Shown piece by piece: positions 35,693 to 44,023 of a stretch of 64,000 nucleotides of DNA. The notes under the pieces were generated by a model. That model saw nothing but the letters and a program-made list of their open reading frames with translations, had not been told where the DNA came from and did not search any database. Origin of the DNA: Chelatococcus caeni. Its GTDB lineage: Bacteria; Pseudomonadota; Alphaproteobacteria; Rhizobiales; Beijerinckiaceae. The position numbers and the translations under genes are program-made. How positions within the stretch are numbered: position 1 is the stretch's first letter; each line of letters begins with the position of its first letter. The DNA lies in assembly GCF_014196925.1 (NCBI RefSeq), contig NZ_JACIEN010000001.1, forward strand, positions 1,488,001 to 1,552,000, given 5' to 3'.

Positions 35693-36208
35693 ATGGATCC
35701 GCATTATGCAACGGGAAGCGGCAGCGCCGCTGCCGTCGGGCGCCATCCGATCCACCCTCTGCTCGTCCCCTTGCCCATCGGCCTGCTGATGGGCGCGCTG
35801 GTCGCCGACATCGTCTTTGCCATGACCCAGGATCCCTTCTGGGCACGAGGGGCCTATTGGCTGCTCGTCGGCGGTGGCGTCACCGGTGTCCTCGCCGGCG
35901 CCGCGGGCCTGGTGGAGCTCCTCGGCGTCCGCCGCGCGCGCCGGCTCGGCATCGCCTGGGCGCACGGCCTCGGCAACCTCGCCGTCCTCGTCCTGACAGG
36001 CGTGAACATCTATATTCGCACGGGTGCCCCCGAGGCGGCCGTCGTCCCGGCTGGTCTCGCACTGTCCGCCGTCGTCGTCCTCGGCCTCGGCGTCACCGGC
36101 TGGCTCGGCGGCGAGATGACCTATCGCCACGGCATCGGCGTCACCCGCAGGCTCGGCGCTCCCCAGGAAGCTCCCCCGGGAACTCCCCAGGGACATCCGG
36201 CCGAATAG
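35693..36208 (+). CDS. DUF2231 family membrane protein
   Basis: 171 residues with four hydrophobic segments. GRHPIHPLLVPLPIGLLMG is the DUF2231 signature near the N-terminus. I chose ATG 35693 because AGGAGG lies 6-7 bases upstream; in-frame starts at 35654 and 35669 are less good. The tail is Pro-rich and polar. Function unknown. Confidence 0.85.
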   Translation: MDPHYATGSGSAAAVGRHPIHPLLVPLPIGLLMGALVADIVFAMTQDPFWARGAYWLLVGGGVTGVLAGAAGLVELLGVRRARRLGIAWAHGLGNLAVLVLTGVNIYIRTGAPEAAVVPAGLALSAVVVLGLGVTGWLGGEMTYRHGIGVTRRLGAPQEAPPGTPQGHPAE

Positions 36209-36260
36209 GCGCCGAGCCTCGCCGCGATCAACGCTCGGCAACGGGTGACCGGAGTCCGCC

Positions 36261-37307
36261 ATGGCCAATGTCAGCCTGTTGTCGACCGCCACCGCCGTCC
36301 CGCCCTACACCCTCTCCCAGGAGGAGATCGCGCGCGCCGCCTGCGAGGTCTTCGCCCCGCAGATGCCCGACTTTGCGCCGCTCGCCGCAGTCTTCCACAC
36401 GGCCGGCATCACCAAGCGCCACGTCACACGGCCCCTCCAGTGGTTCCTCGAACCGCGCGGCTGGGCCGAGCGTAACGCGGCCTATCTCGACATGGCCTGC
36501 GACCTTTTCGTGGAAGCCGCCGGGACCGCGCTCGCGAGGGCCGGGATCGCGCCGCAGGACGTCGGCACCGTGGTCACCGTCTCCTCGACGGGCATTGCCA
36601 CGCCGACGCTCGAGGCCCGTGTCGCCGGTCGGCTCGGGCTGCGGCCGGATGTCGAGCGCGTGCCGCTCTTCGGCCTCGGCTGCGCCGGCGGCACCTCGGG
36701 CCTGTCGGTGGCGGCACGCCTTGCCGGCTCCCGCCCCGGCGAGGTCGTGCTCATGGTGACCGTCGAGCTCTGCAGCCTCGCCTTCCGGCTCGACAAGCTG
36801 ACGAAGGAAAACATCGTCGCCACCGCCCTCTTCGGCGACGGGGCGGCCGCCTGCGTCCTCGCCGCAGACCGCGACGGCCTGGCCGTCATCGAGGCCTCTG
36901 GCCAGCACACCTGGCCGGACACGCTCGACATCATGGGGTGGAAGGTCGAGACGGAGGGCTTCGGGGTCATCTTCGACCGCTCGATCCCGCCCTTCGCCGA
37001 GGAGAATGCCGCCGCCGCCATCGGCACCATCCTGGCGCGGGGTGGCCTCGCGCTCACCGACATCGACCGCTTCATCTGCCATCCGGGCGGCGCCAAGGTG
37101 GTCACGGCGCTGGAAGCCTCCCTCGGGCTCGCGCCCGGCAGCCTCGATGCGGAGCGCGACGTCCTCGCCGGCTACGGCAACATGTCCGCCCCCACCGTCT
37201 TCTTCGTGCTGGAGCGCATCCTCGCCCGCGGCCTGCCGCCGCGCGCCGCCCTCACCTCCATGGGACCGGGCTTTTCGGCGAGCTGCGTCGCGCTGCGCGC
37301 CGCATGA
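36261..37307 (+). CDS. type III polyketide synthase
   Basis: 348 residues, the usual length for the chalcone/stilbene synthase fold. The catalytic triad is intact: Cys141 in GLGCAGGTSG, His274 in ICHPGGAKV and Asn307 in GYGNMSAPT. Bacterial members next to a methyltransferase usually extend fatty acyl-CoA with malonyl-CoA to alkylresorcinols or alkylpyrones. The stop overlaps the start of the ICMT-type gene (ATGA), so the two act together. Confidence 0.93.
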   Translation: MANVSLLSTATAVPPYTLSQEEIARAACEVFAPQMPDFAPLAAVFHTAGITKRHVTRPLQWFLEPRGWAERNAAYLDMACDLFVEAAGTALARAGIAPQDVGTVVTVSSTGIATPTLEARVAGRLGLRPDVERVPLFGLGCAGGTSGLSVAARLAGSRPGEVVLMVTVELCSLAFRLDKLTKENIVATALFGDGAAACVLAADRDGLAVIEASGQHTWPDTLDIMGWKVETEGFGVIFDRSIPPFAEENAAAAIGTILARGGLALTDIDRFICHPGGAKVVTALEASLGLAPGSLDAERDVLAGYGNMSAPTVFFVLERILARGLPPRAALTSMGPGFSASCVALRAA

Positions 37308-37795
37308 CGCCGGCGGTCGTCATCCTCGCCCTCGTCACCGCCCAGCGGCTCGCAGAGCTGTGGCTCGCCCGGCGCAACACGCGCCGCCTCCTCGCTCGCG
37401 GCGGCCGGGAGCACGCGGCCGGCCATTATCCGCTCATCGTGCTGCTGCATGCCGCCTGGCTCGCGGGGCTCTGGCTCCTCGCCCGCGACGCGCCGCTCGC
37501 TCTGCCCTGGCTCGCCGTCTTCCTTGCCCTGCAGGGGCTGCGCATCTGGATCATCGCGACGCTCGGGGAGCGATGGACGACGCGCATCATCGTCCTGCAC
37601 GGAACGCCGCTCGTCCGCTCCGGCCCCTTCCGCCTCATGGCGCATCCGAACTACGCGGTGGTCGCGGCCGAGATCGCCGTGCTGCCGCTCGTCTTCGGTC
37701 TCGGCTGGTATGCGCTCGTTTTCTCGCTGCTCAACGCCGCCGTTCTCGCCATCCGCATCCGCGCCGAGAACGCCGCCCTGCGTTCGGTGGCCTGA
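37304..37795 (+). CDS. isoprenylcysteine carboxyl methyltransferase-like membrane methyltransferase
   Basis: 163 residues with four hydrophobic segments. RWTTRIIVLHGTPLVRSGPF followed by HPNYAVVAAEI is the S-adenosylmethionine binding signature of the ICMT/PEMT group. In bacteria the partner of a type III PKS is normally an O-methyltransferase of this kind that acts on the phenolic lipid. Its start overlaps the PKS stop. Confidence 0.9.
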   Translation: MTPAVVILALVTAQRLAELWLARRNTRRLLARGGREHAAGHYPLIVLLHAAWLAGLWLLARDAPLALPWLAVFLALQGLRIWIIATLGERWTTRIIVLHGTPLVRSGPFRLMAHPNYAVVAAEIAVLPLVFGLGWYALVFSLLNAAVLAIRIRAENAALRSVA

Positions 37796-37806
37796 CGGCG
37801 GCTGCC

Positions 37807-39228
37807 TCAGCCGACCCGCGGCAGGCTGATGACTGCCCTGAGGCCGCGCTGGCGGTTGGTGAGCACGACGTCGCCGCCATGATGGCGGGCGATGGCGCGG
37901 GCGATCGACAGGCCGAGGCCGACCCCGCCGGTCTCGCGGTTGCGCGAGCGCTCCATGCGGAAGAAGGGGGCGAAGACGCGCTCCACATCCTCGCGCGGGA
38001 TGCCCGGCCCGTCGTCCTCGATGACGATATCGATGTTCTCGCCCGAGCGGTCGAGGTGGACACGCGCGCGCTCGCCGTAGCGGACGGCATTCTCGACGAG
38101 GTTGCGGATGGCCCGGCGCAGCGCGTCGGGCCGGCAGCGGTATCGGATCCTGGCGCCATCGACGAAGGTGACGTCCTGGCCGAGCTCGGCGAGGTCGTCG
38201 CACAGGCTTTCCACGAGCGCCGAGAGATCGACCGTGCGCGTCGCCTCGACGGTCGCTTCCTCGCGGGCGAAGGCGAGTGCCGCTTCCGTCATGGTCTGCA
38301 TCTCGCCGATCGTGTTCAGCATCTTCTCCTGCACCTCGGTGTCGGAGACGAATTCGGCGCGCAGCCTGAGCGACGTCAGCGGCGTGCGCAGGTCGTGGCC
38401 GATGGCCGCGAGCATGCGCGTGCGATCCTCGACGAAGCGCTGCAGGCGCTCCTGCATGCGGTTGAAGGCAACTGCCGTCTGGCGGATGTCGTCCGGCCCG
38501 GATTCCGGCAGCGGCGGCACGGATTCCCCGCGCCCGAGGGCCTCCGCCGCGACCGCGAGCCGGCGCATGGGCCGGGCGATGCCGCGCGCGACGACGATGG
38601 CGATGACCGACAGCACCCCGGCGGTGATGGCGAGCGAGACCATCGACTGCGAGGTCCAGATCGAGCCCGGCATGGACTTGGCATAGGCCGCGTTGAGCCA
38701 TGTGCCGGTGTCGAGCCCCACGGCGAGCCCCATGCCGTTGCCGTCGTCGAAATAGAGGAACTTCGCCGGCCGCGACAGCGGCCAGGCATGGGCCGGCAGG
38801 TTGACCCAGGGGCCCGGTGCGTCTGCGGCGATGGCGGCGATGTTGCCCGCCCTCACCTCCTCGACGCCCTGCGGCGTCGGCGGCGCCTTCGGGCGGCGCA
38901 TCAGGGTCGGCAAGGGCGTGGCGAGCCGCCGCTGCGCGTCGCGCTGCCAGGCAAGCGTGTCCGCCGGCTCGTCACCCGAGACCCAGAAGCGCGTATAGGC
39001 CGTGGCGCTGGCGCTCAGGATGTCCTCCTTGAGCGAAGCGGGCGTCGCCTCGAGCACGCGGGCGAGCGAGGCCGCGCGGCTCAAGAACTCGCTCTTGGCC
39101 GCGGCCTTCAGCGCCTGGCTGCGCTCGTCCCAGGAGATCAGGAAGCCGATCCCCTGCGACAAGGCGAGCGCCAGCAGCATCAGGACGATGATCTGGGCAG
39201 CGAGGCTGCGCGCCCACAAGCGGCTCAT
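37807..39228 (-). CDS. sensor histidine kinase
   Basis: 473 residues. Membrane helix at about 8-31, a periplasmic domain of about 165 residues with no recognised fold, a second helix near 200-220, a HAMP segment, then the phosphoacceptor His278 in GHDLRTPL. The ATPase domain has N box NLVENAVRYG, DDGPGIP and GVGLGLSIA. It is translationally coupled to the response regulator (ATGA, 39225-39228). Divergent cytochrome, molybdoenzyme and sox genes next door suggest it senses a sulfur or redox signal, by inference. Confidence 0.92.
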   Translation of the reverse strand: MSRLWARSLAAQIIVLMLLALALSQGIGFLISWDERSQALKAAAKSEFLSRAASLARVLEATPASLKEDILSASATAYTRFWVSGDEPADTLAWQRDAQRRLATPLPTLMRRPKAPPTPQGVEEVRAGNIAAIAADAPGPWVNLPAHAWPLSRPAKFLYFDDGNGMGLAVGLDTGTWLNAAYAKSMPGSIWTSQSMVSLAITAGVLSVIAIVVARGIARPMRRLAVAAEALGRGESVPPLPESGPDDIRQTAVAFNRMQERLQRFVEDRTRMLAAIGHDLRTPLTSLRLRAEFVSDTEVQEKMLNTIGEMQTMTEAALAFAREEATVEATRTVDLSALVESLCDDLAELGQDVTFVDGARIRYRCRPDALRRAIRNLVENAVRYGERARVHLDRSGENIDIVIEDDGPGIPREDVERVFAPFFRMERSRNRETGGVGLGLSIARAIARHHGGDVVLTNRQRGLRAVISLPRVG

Positions 39229-39947
39229 GCCTCCTCCACTTCGGCGGCGAAACTGTAGCCGCCACCCCAATGGGTCTTGATCAGCATCGGGTTCTTCGGA
39301 TCGGATTCGATCTTCTTGCGCAGGCGGCTGACCTGGTTGTCGATGCTGCGGTCGAAGCTCTCGGCCACGCGCCCCACCGTCAGGTCGAGCAGCTGGTCGC
39401 GGCTCAAGACCATGCCGACATGGTCGAGGAAGGCCTTGAGCAGGCGGAACTCGGCCGTGCTCAGGGCAATCGCGACGCCGTCCTCGCCGACGATCTCGCG
39501 CCGCCCGACATTGAGCACCCAGCGGTCGAAACGCAGTGTGCGCGCCTGCAGCCGGTCGCGCCGCTGCGGCGGCAGGCTGTTGACGCGCCGCAGCACCGCC
39601 TTGATGCGGGCGAGCAGCTCGCGCGGGTTGAACGGCTTCGTCAGATAGTCGTCGGCGCCGATCTCGAGGCCGATGATGCGGTCCGTCTCCTCCGCCATGG
39701 CCGTGAGGAGGATGATCGGCAGGTCGGTCGTGCTGCGCAGCTGCCGGCAGACGCTGAGCCCGTCCTCGCCCGGCATCATGATGTCGAGCACGACGAGGTC
39801 AGGCGCGCTGCGTTCGAGCAGCCGGCGCAGGGCAGCGGCATTCTCGGCCACGCTGATGCGATAGCCGTGCTGGGCGAGGTACTTGCCGACGAGATCACGG
39901 ATGTCGCGATGGTCGTCGACGACGGCGATGTGCGGTGTCGGTTCCAT
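39225..39947 (-). CDS. OmpR-family response regulator
   Basis: 240 residues from ATG 39947 (GGAGCG upstream); any longer start has unlikely composition. The receiver has acidic pair Asp11-Asp12, phosphoacceptor Asp55 and Lys104. A winged-helix DNA-binding domain follows (SIDNQVSRLRKKIE, KTHWGGGYSF). It pairs with the kinase immediately downstream. Repeated motifs at 40.0, 40.1, 40.7 and 47.3 kb are candidate binding sites. Confidence 0.93.
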   Translation of the reverse strand: MEPTPHIAVVDDHRDIRDLVGKYLAQHGYRISVAENAAALRRLLERSAPDLVVLDIMMPGEDGLSVCRQLRSTTDLPIILLTAMAEETDRIIGLEIGADDYLTKPFNPRELLARIKAVLRRVNSLPPQRRDRLQARTLRFDRWVLNVGRREIVGEDGVAIALSTAEFRLLKAFLDHVGMVLSRDQLLDLTVGRVAESFDRSIDNQVSRLRKKIESDPKNPMLIKTHWGGGYSFAAEVEEA

Positions 39948-40003
39948 GGAGCGCTCCACGCCCCCTAGATACGTTAGCCGGCCGCTGCCGCGCTCGAAAA
40001 AAG

Positions 40004-40017
40004 TGTAACAGAATGTA
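40004..40017 (+). promoter_or_regulatory. TGTAAC(A/G)GAATGT motif, copy 1
   Basis: TGTAACAGAATGTA lies 57 bases before the response regulator start. A close match stands at 40686-40699. Tandem half-sites about 10-11 bases apart (TGTAAC, ATGTA) are the usual style of OmpR-family sites. Confidence 0.45.
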
Positions 40018-40123
40018 GCCGCACGAGCCCGGCAGCTGATCCGGGCCGGGCGCCTGCAGCAATCCGGCGGCACGTCGCTGTCCATGCGGCCCGGCTCCTG
40101 CAACCCGCGGCCAGCGATACATT

Positions 40124-40164
40124 TAGCGACAAAAAGGGCGGGCCCGCGGCAAAGTTCTGCGACA
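40124..40164 (+). promoter_or_regulatory. paired GCGACA element, copy A
   Basis: TAGCGACAAA and TTCTGCGACA are in direct orientation, the two GCGAC cores 33 bases apart, ending about 115 bases before the cytochrome gene at 40280. CAAAG precedes TTCTGCGAC here and in copy C. Confidence 0.55.
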
Positions 40165-40279
40165 AGCCCTGCCCATCCTGCGGCCATCGATCGGCGGCCG
40201 CCATCCAGTCTTTCCCTCGCGGCCGCGTCTCCCAAGCCCGGTATCCGGGCGCACCTGCATGAATCGCGAGAGGAAACGG

Positions 40280-40663
40280 ATGATCGCGCGAAGGATCGCC
40301 ATCGCCACCCTTACCCCCTTGTTCCTCGTGCCGCTTCCCGCCGCGGCGCAACAGGCCGCCCCCGACGGCGAGCGGCTGTTCCGCACCCGCTGCGCCTCCT
40401 GCCACAGCACCGACCCCGGGCAGAACCGCATCGGCCCGCACCTCGCCGGCGTCCTCGGCCGCGATGCGGGCAGCATCGACGGCGCCCGCTATTCGCAGGC
40501 GCTCAAGGCGGCGGACATCGTCTGGGACGAAACCACGCTCGACAGCTATCTCGCGGACCCGCGCGGGCGCGTGCCCGGCACCACGATGACGGTCGCCCTG
40601 CGCAACGACAGCGAGCGCGCCGCCGTCATCGCCTATCTGCGCGACCTGCCGGCGGCGAAGTGA
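40280..40663 (+). CDS. class I c-type cytochrome
   Basis: 127 residues from ATG 40280 (GAGAGGAAAC upstream; an in-frame ATG at 40259 is possible). Signal peptide to about A-A-A-Q. Haem site CASCH (Cys38), and a Met axial ligand is likely in TTMTV. IGPHLAGVLGRDAGS is typical of mitochondrial-type soluble cytochromes c. It is separate from the operon at 40804 but shares its promoter elements, so it may be the electron acceptor for those enzymes. Confidence 0.9.
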   Translation: MIARRIAIATLTPLFLVPLPAAAQQAAPDGERLFRTRCASCHSTDPGQNRIGPHLAGVLGRDAGSIDGARYSQALKAADIVWDETTLDSYLADPRGRVPGTTMTVALRNDSERAAVIAYLRDLPAAK

Positions 40664-40685
40664 ACCCGTGAACGCGGCCGCCGAA

Positions 40686-40720
40686 TGTAACGGAATGTGT
40701 CGAGGAGCCCATTCCGTGAC
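40686..40720 (+). promoter_or_regulatory. TGTAAC(A/G)GAATGT motif, copy 2, as an inverted repeat
   Basis: GTAACGGAATG (40687-40697) and CATTCCGTGAC (40710-40720) are inverted copies matching at 10 of 11 bases. The left arm matches the motif at 40004. It lies between the cytochrome stop and the 40804 gene. It could also fold as a terminator stem for the cytochrome gene, though no T-run follows. Confidence 0.45.
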
Positions 40721-40723
40721 AGG

Positions 40724-40763
40724 CCGCGACAAAGGCCGTCGGCAGAGACAACCTTCTGCGACA
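40724..40763 (+). promoter_or_regulatory. paired GCGACA element, copy B
   Basis: GCGACAAA and TTCTGCGACA with GCGAC cores 32 bases apart, ending 40 bases before the small exported peptide gene that heads the ior-fcc-sox series. Confidence 0.55.
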
Positions 40764-40803
40764 GCTGCGCCCTAGGCTTCTCTCGTCAACCCTGGAGGAA
40801 CCC

Positions 40804-40968
40804 ATGATGAAGCACATCGCAGCGGCTGTCGCCGCCCTCGGGCTCGCCGCCTTCGCCACCGGAGCCCTTGCCCAGGGGCAGGGCTGCGCCTGGCAGGCGT
40901 CCGCCGGCGTGGACAAGGAGGCGCCGGCCCAGTCCGCCGCGGCCTCCACGGCCGACAAGAAGAGCTGA
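40804..40968 (+). CDS. small exported peptide, 54 aa, one Cys
   Basis: ATG 40804 (or 40807) has GGAGG 6 bases upstream. A clean signal peptide ([19 protein letters not shown]) ends before Q-G-Q. The mature part of about 30 residues contains a single Cys in [10 protein letters not shown] and an Ala/Ser/Lys-rich tail. I know no family for it. It stands directly before iorA (80 bases) behind two shared promoter elements, so it probably belongs to the same system. Confidence 0.7.
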   Translation: MMKHIAAAVAALGLAAFATGALAQGQGCAWQASAGVDKEAPAQSAAASTADKKS

Positions 40969-41048
40969 TCGCGGCTCGGCCGGCACGCGCTTGTCGCCCA
41001 CCGGCGCGTGCCGGCGCCCTCCGCCCTTTCGCCCGAAGGAGTTCCTCC

Positions 41049-41516
41049 ATGGCCCGCCTGACCATCAACGGCACTCAGCGTGACATCGACGTCGAGCCCG
41101 ATACGCCCCTGCTCTGGGTGTTGAGGGAACAGGCCGGGCTGACCGGCACCAAATACGGCTGCGGCGTTGCCCAGTGCGGCGCCTGCACGGTCCATATCGA
41201 CGGCGTCGCCACCCGCTCCTGCGTCATGCCGGTGAGTGCGATCGAGCCCGAGCAGCAGATCGTCACCATCGAGGGCCTGTCTCCCGACGGCTCGCACCCC
41301 GTGCAGAAGGCCTGGCTCGCCCTCGACGTGCCGCAGTGCGGCTACTGCCAGGCGGGCATGATCATGGCCGCCGCCTCGCTCATCGCCCAGAACCCGAGCC
41401 CGACCGACGCCGACATCGACGCCGAGATCACCAACATCTGCCGCTGCGGCACCTACAACCGCGTGCGGGCCGCCATCAAGGCCGCGGCCGACGGCAGCGC
41501 CACGAGCAACGGCTGA
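41049..41516 (+). CDS. iorA: 2Fe-2S subunit, isoquinoline 1-oxidoreductase type (IorA)
   Basis: 155 residues. N-terminal plant-type 2Fe-2S site ([15 protein letters not shown], then a further Cys) and C-terminal helical 2Fe-2S site (CGYCQAGM with ICRCGTY). It has no signal peptide and is likely exported with IorB. It feeds electrons from the molybdenum centre onward. GAAGGAG precedes the start. The family includes isoquinoline, nicotinate and aldehyde dehydrogenases, so the substrate is open. Confidence 0.93.
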   Translation: MARLTINGTQRDIDVEPDTPLLWVLREQAGLTGTKYGCGVAQCGACTVHIDGVATRSCVMPVSAIEPEQQIVTIEGLSPDGSHPVQKAWLALDVPQCGYCQAGMIMAAASLIAQNPSPTDADIDAEITNICRCGTYNRVRAAIKAAADGSATSNG

Positions 41517-41527
41517 GGAGGCGAACC

Positions 41528-43693
41528 ATGACGATCGTTCAGAGCGTATCGCGCCGCAATTTCCTCGTCGGCTCCGCGGCCGCCCTCGGGGGCCTTTCCC
41601 TCGGCTTCCACCTGCCCCTGCCCGGCAAGGCGCTCGCCGCCGACGCCGCGCCCGAGATCAACGCCTGGGTGGTGGTGAAGCCGGACGAGACCGTGGTGAT
41701 CCGCATCGCCCGCTCGGAGATGGGCCAGGGCACCCTCACCGGCCTCGCCCAGCTCGTCGCCGAGGAGCTCGATTGCGACTGGGCGCGGGTGACCACCGAA
41801 TATCCGACGCCCGGCGAGAACCTCGCCCGCAGCCGCGTCTGGGGCAACTTCTCGACCGGCGGCAGCCGGGGCATCCGGGAATCGCACGACTACGTGCGCC
41901 AGGGCGGCGCCGCCGCCCGGCAGATGCTGATCGCCGCCGCAGCCGCCGAATGGGGCGTGCCGGCCGCCGAATGCACGACCGACAAGGGCACCATCACCCA
42001 TGCCGCGAGCGGCCGCTCGACCACCTACGGCAAGGTGGCGGACGCGGCCGGCCGCATGACGCCTCCCGCCGAGGTGACGCTGAAGGATCCGAAGGACTGG
42101 ACCATCGCCGGCCAGCCGCTGCCGCGGCTCGACACGGCCGACAAGCTGACCGGCAAGCAGATCTACGGCACCGATCTCCAGCTCGACGGCATGCTGAACG
42201 CCGCCATCAAGGCCTGCCCGGTCTTCGGCGGCAAGGTCCAGAGCTTCGATGCGGCGGCCGTCGCCGACATGCCCGGCGTGCGCAAGGTGGTGCAGGTCGG
42301 GGAGACGGCGGTCGCCGTCGTCGCGGACACCTGGTGGCGCGCCAAGACGGCGCTCGACGCCCTGCCGATCGTCTGGGACGAGGGACCGAACACGGGCGTC
42401 ACCAGCGCCACCATCGCCTCGATGCTCGAAGAGGGGCTCGACGCGGACGAGGCCTTCATCGGCAACCAGGCGGGCAATGCGCGTGAGGCGCTCGCCGGCG
42501 GGGCGAAGACGGTCTCGGCCGTCTATGGCTTCCCCTACCAGAACCACGCCACCATGGAGCCGATGAACGCGACGGCCCTCTACACCCCCGAGAAATGCGA
42601 GGTGTGGGTGCCGACGCAGAACGGCGAGGCGAGCCTCGCCGCGGCGGCCGAGGCCTCCGGCCTGCCCGTCAACCAGTGCGAGGTCTACAAGATCCACCTC
42701 GGCGGCGGCTTCGGCCGGCGCGGCATGCAGGACTACGTCACGCAGGTCGTCCACATCGCCAAGGAGTTCCCCGGCACGCCGGTGAAGCTCATCTGGTCGC
42801 GCGAGGAGGACATGCTGCAGGGACGCTACCACCCCGTCACGCAGGGCAAGCTCACCGGCACGCTCGATGCCGATGGCAATCTGACAGCGCTGCACATGCG
42901 CATCTCGGGCCAGTCGATCCTCGCCGCCGTCATGCCCCAGCGCATGCAGGACGGCATGGATCCGATCATCTTCCAGGGGCTCACGGCCGACAGCCCGGAA
43001 GGGCATCTCGGCTACACGATCCCGAACCTCCTCATCGATCACGCCATGCGCAACCCGCCGGTGCCGCCCGGCTTCTGGCGGGGCGTCAACCTCAACCAGA
43101 ACGCCATCTATCTCGAGTGCTTCCTGGATGAACTCGCCCATGCGGCCGGGCAGGATCCCCTCGCCTTCCGCCGCAAGCTGATGGCGAACCATCCGAAGCA
43201 CCTCGCCGTGCTCAATGCCGTGGCCGAGCGCATCGGCTGGGAAGAGCCGGCGCCCGAGGGCCGCCACCGCGGCCTTGCCCAGATCATGGGCTTCGGCAGC
43301 TATGTGGCGGCGGCGGCGGAGGTCTCGGTGGCGGATGGCCGGCTCAGGATCCACCGCATCGTCGCGGCGACCGATCCCGGCCACGCTGTCAATCCGGCCC
43401 AGATCGAGCGCCAGGTCGAAGGTTCCTTCGTCTACGGCCTCTCGGCCTGCCTCTATGGCGAATGCACCGTGAACGGCGGACGCATCGAGCAGGAGAACTT
43501 CGACACCTACGACGTGATGCGCATGGCGGACATGCCGGCGGTGGAGACCATCGTCATGCCGTCCGGCGGCTTCTGGGGCGGCGTCGGCGAGCCGACCATC
43601 GCGGTCGCCGCGCCGGCCGTGCTCAACGCCATCTTCGCGGCGACGGGCAAGCGCATCCGCCAGCTGCCGCTGAAGAACCACTCGCTCGTGTGA
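41528..43693 (+). CDS. iorB: molybdenum subunit, isoquinoline 1-oxidoreductase type (IorB)
   Basis: 721 residues, xanthine dehydrogenase family without a separate FAD subunit. SRRNFLVGSAAALGG is a Tat signal, so the enzyme works in the periplasm. IGLGGGFGRRG is represented as HLGGGFGRRGMQDY, and GGVGEPTIAVAAP supplies the catalytic Glu near the C-terminus. ATG 41528 follows GAGGAGG, 11 bases after iorA. Two-subunit enzymes of this kind usually pass electrons to a cytochrome c; one is encoded 3 bases downstream. Confidence 0.93.
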   Translation: MTIVQSVSRRNFLVGSAAALGGLSLGFHLPLPGKALAADAAPEINAWVVVKPDETVVIRIARSEMGQGTLTGLAQLVAEELDCDWARVTTEYPTPGENLARSRVWGNFSTGGSRGIRESHDYVRQGGAAARQMLIAAAAAEWGVPAAECTTDKGTITHAASGRSTTYGKVADAAGRMTPPAEVTLKDPKDWTIAGQPLPRLDTADKLTGKQIYGTDLQLDGMLNAAIKACPVFGGKVQSFDAAAVADMPGVRKVVQVGETAVAVVADTWWRAKTALDALPIVWDEGPNTGVTSATIASMLEEGLDADEAFIGNQAGNAREALAGGAKTVSAVYGFPYQNHATMEPMNATALYTPEKCEVWVPTQNGEASLAAAAEASGLPVNQCEVYKIHLGGGFGRRGMQDYVTQVVHIAKEFPGTPVKLIWSREEDMLQGRYHPVTQGKLTGTLDADGNLTALHMRISGQSILAAVMPQRMQDGMDPIIFQGLTADSPEGHLGYTIPNLLIDHAMRNPPVPPGFWRGVNLNQNAIYLECFLDELAHAAGQDPLAFRRKLMANHPKHLAVLNAVAERIGWEEPAPEGRHRGLAQIMGFGSYVAAAAEVSVADGRLRIHRIVAATDPGHAVNPAQIERQVEGSFVYGLSACLYGECTVNGGRIEQENFDTYDVMRMADMPAVETIVMPSGGFWGGVGEPTIAVAAPAVLNAIFAATGKRIRQLPLKNHSLV

Positions 43694-43696
43694 GCG

Positions 43697-44023
43697 GTGG
43701 CGTCCGTGGCCACCACGCGCCATCGCCGCCTGATGCGCGGAGGGCTTGCCCTCCTCGCCGCCCTCTGGGCCGCAAGCCCCCACGCGGCCCAGAGGGCGCC
43801 GCTGCCGGCACCGGCCGGCGCCACCGCCTGTTCGGGCTGCCACGCCCCCGCGGGCAACGGCCCGGTCCCGGGCCTTGCCGGCCGGCCCGCCGCCGAGATC
43901 GCGGCCGCCATGGCGGCCTTCCGCAGCGGCGAGCGGCCGGCCACCGTCATGGATCGCATTGCGAAGGGCTTTTCGGATGAGGAAGCGCGCGCCATCGCCG
44001 AGTGGATCGCGGCCGGGCCGTAG
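43697..44023 (+). CDS. small monohaem cytochrome c
   Basis: 108 residues if GTG 43697 is used; ATG 43733 gives a shorter signal peptide and is equally possible. Haem site CSGCH (Cys45). A Met near the end (VMDRIAKGFSDEEARAIAEWI) fits an axial ligand and the class I c-553-like fold. It is placed between iorB and fccB, so it could serve as the electron acceptor of IorAB or as the haem subunit of a flavocytochrome c sulfide dehydrogenase. Its 3' end overlaps fccB. Confidence 0.85.
   Translation: MASVATTRHRRLMRGGLALLAALWAASPHAAQRAPLPAPAGATACSGCHAPAGNGPVPGLAGRPAAEIAAAMAAFRSGERPATVMDRIAKGFSDEEARAIAEWIAAGP

Larger units (their letters stand above)
39948..40279. other. divergent promoter region, 332 bases
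   Basis: Between the response regulator and the cytochrome c gene. It carries the TGTAACAGAATGTA motif (40004-40017) and a GCGACA pair (40124-40164), each of which recurs upstream of the next gene. No gene is seen. Confidence 0.55.
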
